From positions 1 to 7,434 of the forward strand of contig CACZRW010000204.1 in the NCBI GenBank assembly GCA_902783675.1: a stretch of DNA of 7,434 bases, written 5' to 3'. The stretch comes from an uncultured Pseudomonadota bacterium. GTDB taxonomy: Bacteria > Pseudomonadota > Alphaproteobacteria > CACZRW01. The first letter of the stretch is position 1, and every line of letters begins with the position of its first letter. The notes beneath the pieces are model-generated. The model did not search any database. It was not told the DNA's origin and saw nothing but the letters and a program-made list of their open reading frames with translations. Of this stretch, positions 1-4,764 are shown in pieces. A program made the position numbers and the translations under genes.

Positions 1-345
1 GGCAACTCCTAAACCACCGCCAATTAAGCTACCTATACCACCGTGATATAGCCCGCTTCCAACAGAACCCGCTATACCTCCACCAAGTCCTGTAATAGCT
101 CCAATACCGCCTCCAGCCCCCATTCCTAAGATAGCTCCATTCTTTAATCCATGTAGAGCGCTTGCGGCTAAAGTAGTATTTTGCATTTGCAATAGTTTCT
201 GCAACATTTCAGGAGGTAGCTGCCCAGTTTCTGCCAATCTAAGCAACGCTTGATATGCATCATCCGACATAGCGGTTTTATACATTCGCTGTCGAGCAAC
301 ATGCCTTGCCGCCATAGTAAACTGAACTGTTTTCGGTATAGTCAT
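1..345 (-). CDS. Glycine-zipper membrane-active phage protein, partial (C-terminus beyond left edge)
   Basis: The reading frame starts at ATG (345-343 on the minus strand) and stays open for 115 codons to the window edge, so the C-terminus is missing. Residues 1-26 form a basic, probably amphipathic helix ending in R-M-Y-K-T-A (residues 20-25). Residues 27-55 are polar and helical (SDDAYQALLRLAE, then LPPEMLQKLLQMQ). From about residue 65 the chain is dominated by Gly, Ala and Ile with repeated GxxxG spacing (GAILGMGAGGGIGAITG, then GGGIAGSVGSG and GGIGSLIGGGLG), which suggests packed transmembrane helices. The gene lies 34 bases downstream of the protease gene on the same strand, so co-transcription is likely. 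No clear Shine-Dalgarno sequence precedes it; the leader ends in GGAATACT. I do not recognise the family. The design and position suggest an internal or ejection virion protein, which is inference. The frame is secure; the function is not. Confidence 0.75.
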   Translation of the reverse strand, partial: MTIPKTVQFTMAARHVARQRMYKTAMSDDAYQALLRLAETGQLPPEMLQKLLQMQNTTLAASALHGLKNGAILGMGAGGGIGAITGLGGGIAGSVGSGLYHGGIGSLIGGGLGVA

Positions 346-359
346 AGTATTCCAAAATC

Positions 360-373
360 GGCTGATAACAGCC
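360..373 (-). other. Small hairpin between the protease gene and its downstream neighbour
   Basis: GGCTG (360-364) and CAGCC (369-373) form a perfect 5-bp GC-rich stem with a 4-base loop. It lies just past the protease stop codon. On the minus strand it is followed by GATTTTGG, a short T run, so it could be a weak or partial terminator or an RNA-processing site. The stem is short and the T tract interrupted, so full termination is doubtful. Confidence 0.35.
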
Positions 374-379
374 AAAAGA

Positions 380-1831
380 TTAATAGCTCAAATAATCACG
401 ACCAACAAGTAAATCTGCGATAGACTTTTGTTGACTTTCAGGTATAGACGACAGAAACGCTACCTTGTACAAGGCATAATTAGTACTCAAGCGTTTAGCG
501 GTTTCGTCATCTTCAAACGAATAAATGTTTTCTCTTGAAATAGTTACAGGTGGTAGACCGCTTAGACTGTTATGCGCAGCCTGTTTCAGCATACTGCTTT
601 CGGAATCCAACCGAGCGCACTTCTGCCGATAACCCCAGTTACGAAGTTTCTCTGGAGCTTGTCCTTGTGGCATATACGGATTAAATACATCTTCGGACAC
701 CAAAAGCTCTCTAAAGCGTTCATTAGACAACGGACCAATAATCTCACCTAACGATGCACACTTAGATAGCGGCAATCCAGTTTCAACCTGCAGAAACTGC
801 GTAGGAGTCAAACAAATATGCTGGTCATTCAACGTCTTTGTAAGTGTTCCAGAAGAATACTGCCACGTAGTTTCTGGTGAGCTTAAAGGTTCGGTATCGA
901 CGGCTGACAAGTAAGACCCAACTTTAGTCCAGCCTTTGTTATTGTGAAAGTCTTGTACAGCGTCAAAGAAAATACGGAACAGGTGACTGCAATCCTCTTG
1001 TTTGTTGTAGTAAGCTCGCTTTTCTGGGGCTGAAACGCCATACAACTCAGCAAGTTCTGCTCCGCCTATAAGCTCCGTATTAGCTTTCTTGCAGAATCCA
1101 GAAGCGTAAGCAATACGGTCAGCGGGAACAAATACGTGGGAGATGTCAAAGAAGTAAGGCTGAGTATTATCTGCGTATAATTGATGTAGCTTACCGTCTA
1201 CAGAAGCCATCTTGCCAAGATTATGCTTTAGACCACCAGCTTTACAATGACCACCATCTTTAACGTCTTTACAGTATTCATCTCTAGTATGCGCCTTATT
1301 TCCACAATAGCTACAGACATCGAACGGTACTCGGCAGGCCATCGATACGGCAAGCGGCTTATCAGACGCTAATTTTTCCATTTCCTTATCCGCTACCAGT
1401 CCGTCATTTGCTTTTGCAGCTTTTTCATTTGTGTTAAGAGCTACAATAAGTTCAACACGATTCATTTCATCATTGAACTCTGACGCTTTTACAACACCGT
1501 AAGATTTTTTAGGATCAGTATTCTTGTGGTTTCTATATACTTTAGCGTCTTTAACAAAGTAATGATGGTAATCTTTACACGCCTGTTTACTGAATCCGTC
1601 TCCGTTACGGTTAGGCCCGTAGTTCTCAGTAGTTCCTAACGCGATTAAGTGAACCAGTTCCTCCCCGGGGTTTACTTTAATTGAATCTACCTTATCCAGT
1701 AGATTAGCTGAAGCGGATTTAAGAAACTCTTTACGGTCAGAGCCAACTAATCCGGCAGATGATACTTTAATAATCGAACCTAGCGGTTCTTCGTCCCAAT
1801 TAAACGAGTCGTTATCAACTATCTTAAGCAT
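380..1831 (-). CDS. Prohead maturation protease (HK97/T4-type fold) with Cys-rich insert and long C-terminal extension
   Basis: This 483-residue protein probably cleaves scaffold and head proteins inside the procapsid. Residues 58-245 show the family pattern in order: a core strand (LVHLIALGTTENYG); NRNGDGF (74-80); H102 within YRNHKN, followed by YGVV (111-114), as the probable catalytic His; S163 within AVSMACRV as the probable nucleophile; and FFDISHVFVPADRIAYA (227-243), matching the usual '(E/D)xSxVxxPAxxxA' strand. Between Ser and that strand lies a Cys/His cluster (C173, C176, H181, C187, H195, C196), probably zinc-binding. Related proteases are often about 150-250 residues, so residues 246-483 are an extra region of unknown role, perhaps a fused scaffold or docking part. 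The protein contains nine hydrophobic-x-K-x-A motifs (see findings). The ATG start is the only sensible one; it lacks a Shine-Dalgarno sequence and is preceded by TTAACACAAATT. The stop is TAA. The protease call is firm; the exact subfamily is uncertain. Confidence 0.85.
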   Translation of the reverse strand: MLKIVDNDSFNWDEEPLGSIIKVSSAGLVGSDRKEFLKSASANLLDKVDSIKVNPGEELVHLIALGTTENYGPNRNGDGFSKQACKDYHHYFVKDAKVYRNHKNTDPKKSYGVVKASEFNDEMNRVELIVALNTNEKAAKANDGLVADKEMEKLASDKPLAVSMACRVPFDVCSYCGNKAHTRDEYCKDVKDGGHCKAGGLKHNLGKMASVDGKLHQLYADNTQPYFFDISHVFVPADRIAYASGFCKKANTELIGGAELAELYGVSAPEKRAYYNKQEDCSHLFRIFFDAVQDFHNNKGWTKVGSYLSAVDTEPLSSPETTWQYSSGTLTKTLNDQHICLTPTQFLQVETGLPLSKCASLGEIIGPLSNERFRELLVSEDVFNPYMPQGQAPEKLRNWGYRQKCARLDSESSMLKQAAHNSLSGLPPVTISRENIYSFEDDETAKRLSTNYALYKVAFLSSIPESQQKSIADLLVGRDYLSY

Positions 1832-1833
1832 AA

Positions 1834-1889
1834 TTTGTGTTAACTATAAATATAGATAAAATCAGATTTGGTTATTACTTTAACACAAA
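1834..1889. repeat. 10-bp perfect inverted repeat, one arm facing each divergent gene
   Basis: TTTGTGTTAA (1834-1843) and TTAACACAAA (1880-1889) are exact reverse complements separated by 36 bases. Read in the direction of each gene, both arms give TTAACACAAA. The left arm ends two bases before the protease ATG; the right arm ends 19 bases before the ATG at 1909. This could be an operator bound by a dimer or two copies of a leader/promoter element. The wide spacer makes an RNA hairpin less likely. Confidence 0.7.
1845..1852 (+). promoter_or_regulatory. TATAAATA box resembling a T4-type late promoter
   Basis: TATAAATA is the exact consensus of T4 late promoters, where a phage-coded sigma factor and sliding clamp recognise it. 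Here it faces the rightward genes, 56 bases before the ATG at 1909, which would leave a leader of roughly 45 bases. In AT-rich intergenic DNA an 8-base match can arise by chance, and no second copy precedes the other genes in this window. Confidence 0.35.
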
Positions 1890-1908
1890 GCTTAAACAGA
1901 TACAAAAT

Positions 1909-3648
1909 ATGACTACTATAGCGGAATTTTTAGATAGAACTTCTGGAAACTACTTCGAGAAACAGGCTAAGATTAATGCATGGTTTCCATCATTAGTTCA
2001 AAGTGAACTGAATAAACAGTTAAACGAAGAAGCTATAACAAATATTATAAATGAATATATAAAGAAACATCCAGACTATGATATAGTGAAGTCAACTATA
2101 ACAAATCCTGAGTTTGTTAAAGCTATAACAAAACAGATTCAAGACGCAACATATAATTACTATAACAACACTCCAGAAGACGTTGATTTAAAAGCTATTG
2201 CAGAGAAGGCCAAGAGCAAAACTTATACACCTCCAGAAGCTCTAGAGAAACAAATCCTTGGTATAATAACCAACCAAATCAAGAATCAATTTAAGAGCAA
2301 TCCCGAAGAAGTATACAACATAGCGTCTGGTTATATCCCGGAAAAGGATCAAGCAATTCTGAGAAAACAGATTGAAAAAAATCCTATGCTAAAGAGAGAA
2401 ATCGGCAATACCCTGTTACCGTATGCTGATGACTTGTTTAGACACGGAATTCAAGGAGCGGTAAACTCAAAAAGAATTGAAGATATAACAAACAGAGCGC
2501 ATTCTGACATACAACAAAAAGTACTAAGTTCTGCTTTGACGTCTTTGGATTTAATTCCAGACGACGAAGCTGAGCGACTAGGTAAACCTGAGTGGAATAT
2601 TGTCGAAGAAGGTATTTGGGGGAATGACCCTCGATATAAAGATTATCTTAAAAGATATTACGATATTGATAATCCTAATAAAAGCAATCAGGTTGTATTC
2701 GGTTTGCAAAACGCTTTTGAAAACGATCCTGATGCCCGCTTAGCCGCGATTAACTATTATAGAAATCTTCCGGAGGATCAACGTGAGAACGCTATGATGG
2801 CTCGATGGTTAAGAGCTGGTGGTAATTTCGCCAATGATTTGGGTCAAACTGAGCAAGGGAACAATACTCTTAATGCGGCTAAAAATTTAAGTTCCAATAT
2901 GGGGCAATATGGTAAATCCTTTATTGGAAATGAGGGGATTGACGCTGAATTTGGAAATCAAGTTCATAACTCTTGGGAAGCCACTCAAAAGAACCTAAAG
3001 GATAATCCTGTATGGCAAGGCTGGCAAAAATCATGGCAATCCTCCCCTGTATATCATAATCAAGCCGCCATACAGCAACACGCCAATGAAATCCGGGATA
3101 AACGAATGGAAGACAGCTTCTATGGGTGGTTTAAGGATCCCGGAGTACAGAAAGCTTTCCAATATGCTATGCCCTTTGCTAGCTACGGTATCCCATTAGC
3201 AATGTTAGCAAGTATGTCTGGAAATAATTCTATTTGGCCTTTAATTTTATTGGGTGGATTAGGGTCTGGCGTACTTGGTTATGGAAATCAAAATAACTGG
3301 TTTGGATTTGATGACAAGACAAAACAGGGTATTGACGATTTCTTTGGGGCATTAAACAGTCCGTTAGACTATGTAGGAGGTAAATTTGGGCCCGGAGCGC
3401 AACTCACTCTTAATAAGGCGCTAGGTCTGAAGCCACCGGAGAAAAAGGAAGAGCCTTCTCCGGACGCTAAAACAACGGCGGCGATTACACCTCCTAAACC
3501 TGAACCTGTAAAAACAAATATTGAAATGCCAGAGTTTAGCCCTTCCGGAACAGCTTATGCAAGCGATTATGACGCAAACAGAATGTCTAACTCTTACGCA
3601 AACTCGTTTAACAATCCTTCAATGGTACGAAGTATGCGTTTAGCGTAA
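1909..3648 (+). CDS. Putative virion structural/internal protein with C-terminal membrane hairpin
   Basis: I do not recognise this 579-residue protein. The frame extends upstream to a GTG at 1837, but I prefer the ATG at 1909: the added 24 codons would consist of the AT-rich promoter region and place the start before the TATAAATA box. Residues 1-25 form a helix containing Y-F-E-K-Q-A (15-20), the same element seen near the start of three other products here. Residues 25-400 are charged, Asn/Gln-rich and largely helical. Residues about 419-436 and 442-459 form two hydrophobic Gly-rich segments with a short SGNNS turn, a probable membrane hairpin. After about 505 comes a Pro/Lys/Glu-rich linker (KPPEKKEEPSPDA) and a Ser/Asn-rich tail. 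No enzyme motif is visible. No Shine-Dalgarno sequence precedes the gene and it ends in TAA. It is first in the rightward arm. An ejection or inner-head role is inference. Confidence 0.8.
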   Translation: MTTIAEFLDRTSGNYFEKQAKINAWFPSLVQSELNKQLNEEAITNIINEYIKKHPDYDIVKSTITNPEFVKAITKQIQDATYNYYNNTPEDVDLKAIAEKAKSKTYTPPEALEKQILGIITNQIKNQFKSNPEEVYNIASGYIPEKDQAILRKQIEKNPMLKREIGNTLLPYADDLFRHGIQGAVNSKRIEDITNRAHSDIQQKVLSSALTSLDLIPDDEAERLGKPEWNIVEEGIWGNDPRYKDYLKRYYDIDNPNKSNQVVFGLQNAFENDPDARLAAINYYRNLPEDQRENAMMARWLRAGGNFANDLGQTEQGNNTLNAAKNLSSNMGQYGKSFIGNEGIDAEFGNQVHNSWEATQKNLKDNPVWQGWQKSWQSSPVYHNQAAIQQHANEIRDKRMEDSFYGWFKDPGVQKAFQYAMPFASYGIPLAMLASMSGNNSIWPLILLGGLGSGVLGYGNQNNWFGFDDKTKQGIDDFFGALNSPLDYVGGKFGPGAQLTLNKALGLKPPEKKEEPSPDAKTTAAITPPKPEPVKTNIEMPEFSPSGTAYASDYDANRMSNSYANSFNNPSMVRSMRLA

Positions 3649-3693
3649 TTTGCGGGTAGTTTTTAATATGGTTTAATGTTTGTAAGATTTCAG

Positions 3694-3722
3694 CTATTAC
3701 TTTTAACCTTTTAATACACACT
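3694..3722 (+). promoter_or_regulatory. Leader element before the 3723 gene (shared motifs, no Shine-Dalgarno)
   Basis: The 74-base gap after the 1909 gene ends in CTATTACTTTTAAC (3694-3707), nearly identical to TTATTACTTTAAC at 1872-1884, and then TTAATACACACT (3711-3722) touching the ATG. The latter matches the leaders of the protease gene (TTAACACAAATT) and the 4765 gene (TTAATATACTAAC) in sequence and position. Repetition in front of separate genes suggests a promoter or translation-start element. Confidence 0.5.
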
Positions 3723-4148
3723 ATGACAAACGAACAGATTAAACAAGCGTATGTTACTGGATTAGCCGCTCGTGGTCTTCTGAGACAGATGTACAAGCAA
3801 GCTAAAGGTGAGGATCCGGGAAGCTATGGCTTCCGTGATTACAAGGGAGACAAATACTACGAAAAAGGCAAGGGAAACTTCGGTTTAGATATTGCCAAGG
3901 ACTACGCCGCATATGGGGCTGGTGGAGCTGGTCTTGGAGCTATCATTGGTTCTCTGATTGCTCTGGCTCGACAGAAGAGTCTGGTTTCTGGAGCTTTGGT
4001 CGGCGGCGGAGTTGGAGCCGGTATTGGACTTGGACATCGTGGTCTTCGCCATATCCCTGGTTATCGCAATAGCGATTTGAACTTGATTGATAACCTGGTT
4101 GTTGACCCCGGTTTGGAAGCCCTTGGAAAACTCAAAGGTGAAGCATAA
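3723..4148 (+). CDS. Small glycine-zipper hairpin protein A
   Basis: This 141-residue protein has three parts. Residues 1-28 are a basic amphipathic helix ending in L-R-Q-M-Y-K-Q-A (20-27). Residues 29-57 form a Gly/Tyr/Lys-rich polar linker. Residues about 62-82 and 87-105 are two Gly/Ala-rich hydrophobic helices with GxxxG spacing around a short basic turn (ARQKS), a typical glycine-zipper hairpin. The C-terminal 35 residues are polar. The hairpin closely matches the next gene's product, sharing D-x-A-K-x-Y, IGSLI, SGALVG and a downstream H-R, so the pair probably arose by tandem duplication. There is no signal peptide, which fits a protein packaged in the virion rather than secreted by the host. 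The ATG lacks a Shine-Dalgarno sequence; the gene ends in TAA 11 bases before the next ATG. Family unknown; membrane insertion or pore formation during ejection is inferred. Confidence 0.85.
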   Translation: MTNEQIKQAYVTGLAARGLLRQMYKQAKGEDPGSYGFRDYKGDKYYEKGKGNFGLDIAKDYAAYGAGGAGLGAIIGSLIALARQKSLVSGALVGGGVGAGIGLGHRGLRHIPGYRNSDLNLIDNLVVDPGLEALGKLKGEA

Positions 4149-4152
4149 GAGG
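4148..4152 (+). promoter_or_regulatory. Shine-Dalgarno sequence for the 4160 gene
   Basis: AGAGG, followed by T, lies seven bases before the ATG at 4160 and overlaps the TAA stop of the gene before it. It is the only convincing Shine-Dalgarno sequence in front of the six genes, and it belongs to the one gene that clearly depends on an upstream transcript. This supports coupled expression of the two small zipper proteins. Confidence 0.7.
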
Positions 4153-4159
4153 TAACGAA

Positions 4160-4669
4160 ATGATTAAATTCTCAGAAAAAGCTCAACGAGGGTTGATTCG
4201 ATTCCAGCAAATGCAGAAGTCTGCTCTGGTAGGGGTGACTTCTAACATAGGTACAGAAACAGACGGTGGGTGGTCCCCTGAACCTACGGGAGTTAGAACT
4301 TCTGGAGACCCCGCACGAACAGTAACAGCGCCAGAAGGCGTTGTTACTCCTAGCGCTCCCGCTACATCTGAAGCTACCTCAGAAGAAGAAAAACCTTGGC
4401 TCAGTGACCGGGCTAAAAGTTATCTGGGCTATGCTGGAGCCTCCGCAGGTATGGGCGCCCTTATTGGCTCGTTGATTCAACTTGTCCGGGGTAAGAACAT
4501 TTTCAGTGGAGCTCTTGTTGGCGCTGGAATTGGTGGGGGTCTTGGAGCCGCTCACAGATATGGTCTGGAAGCTAGTGAGGATTACGCCAAAGATAACTCT
4601 TTGGAAAAGCATTTGTTCCAACCTATGTGGGATAAAATTGATTCCTGGTCCAGTGGAACTAACGCCTAA
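4160..4669 (+). CDS. Small glycine-zipper hairpin protein B (paralogue of the 3723 product)
   Basis: This 169-residue protein repeats the design of its upstream neighbour. Residues 1-25 are a basic amphipathic helix with F-Q-Q-M-Q-K-S-A (15-22). Residues 26-79 are a Thr/Ser/Pro/Glu/Gly-rich disordered linker, much longer than in the neighbour. Residues about 88-108 and 114-132 are two Gly/Ala-rich hydrophobic helices around the basic turn VRGKN, sharing D-x-A-K-x-Y, IGSLI, SGALVG and H-R with the 3723 product. The tail (133-169) is acidic with aromatic residues. The spacing of 11 bases and the Shine-Dalgarno site indicate the same transcript as the 3723 gene. Two paralogues made together could form a hetero-oligomer in a membrane or tail channel; this is inference. 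Family unknown. Confidence 0.85.
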   Translation: MIKFSEKAQRGLIRFQQMQKSALVGVTSNIGTETDGGWSPEPTGVRTSGDPARTVTAPEGVVTPSAPATSEATSEEEKPWLSDRAKSYLGYAGASAGMGALIGSLIQLVRGKNIFSGALVGAGIGGGLGAAHRYGLEASEDYAKDNSLEKHLFQPMWDKIDSWSSGTNA

Positions 4670-4688
4670 AGTTTCATTTACTTTCCCA

Positions 4689-4730
4689 AATTAGTTTCTA
4701 CTGCCAGTATATGCGTAGTAGAAACTAATT
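4689..4730 (+). terminator. 14-bp perfect hairpin between the small zipper genes and the large gene (terminator-like)
   Basis: AATTAGTTTCTACT (4689-4702) and AGTAGAAACTAATT (4717-4730) are exact reverse complements with a 14-base spacer; G-T and C-G pairs could extend the stem inward. It starts 20 bases after the 4160 gene's stop and is followed by GTTTATATAG rather than a clean T tract. The stem is AT-rich, so it could be a modest terminator, an RNase III-type processing site or an operator for the next gene. Its placement at an operon boundary favours the first two. Confidence 0.55.
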
Positions 4731-4740
4731 GTTTATATAG

Positions 4741-4764
4741 ACTTAAACGCCTTAATATACTAAC
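4741..4764 (+). promoter_or_regulatory. Leader element before the large 4765 gene
   Basis: CTTAAAC (4742-4748) repeats the heptamer at 1891-1897 in the leader of the 1909 gene. TTAATATACTAAC (4752-4764) directly abuts the ATG and resembles the leaders of the protease and 3723 genes. No Shine-Dalgarno sequence is present. The element lies between the hairpin and the start codon, which is consistent with a new transcription start for the large gene. Confidence 0.45.

Larger units (their letters stand above)
1832..1908. promoter_or_regulatory. Divergent promoter/leader region between the two transcription arms
   Basis: These 77 AT-rich bases separate the start of the leftward protease gene from the rightward 1909 gene, so both arms must start here or be read through from opposite sides. 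The region contains the inverted repeat and TATAAATA box listed separately. It also has TTATTACTTTAAC (1872-1884), which recurs almost exactly before the 3723 gene, and CTTAAAC (1891-1897), which recurs before the 4765 gene. No clear sigma70 -35/-10 pair is visible in either direction. Promoter function is inferred from gene layout and shared motifs. Confidence 0.6.

Noticed and set aside
1849..1889. Bacteroidota-type promoter (TTTG and TAnnTTTG boxes) in the intergenic regions
   Set aside because: Near matches such as CAGATTTG (1863-1870) and TAATGTTTG (before the 3723 gene) exist, but none fits the consensus and spacing exactly, so I did not annotate them.
1837..1908. In-frame GTG at 1837 as the start of the 603-residue version of the rightward protein
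   Set aside because: It would begin five bases from the divergent protease start, translate the whole shared promoter region, and have no ribosome binding site. The ATG at 1909 gives an N-terminus with the same K-Q-A element at the same distance as the neighbouring genes.
3608..3796. 62-codon minus-strand open frame across the end of the 1909 gene and the start of the 3723 gene
   Set aside because: It overlaps two well-supported genes on the other strand and covers their intergenic leader; its protein shows no coherent domain.
4379..4694. Two open frames (minus 4379-4621 and plus 4482-4694) overlapping the 4160 gene
   Set aside because: They are alternative-frame readings of the glycine-rich coding region, whose GGN/GCN codons leave other frames open. 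The 4160 frame has a Shine-Dalgarno site and a paralogue next door.
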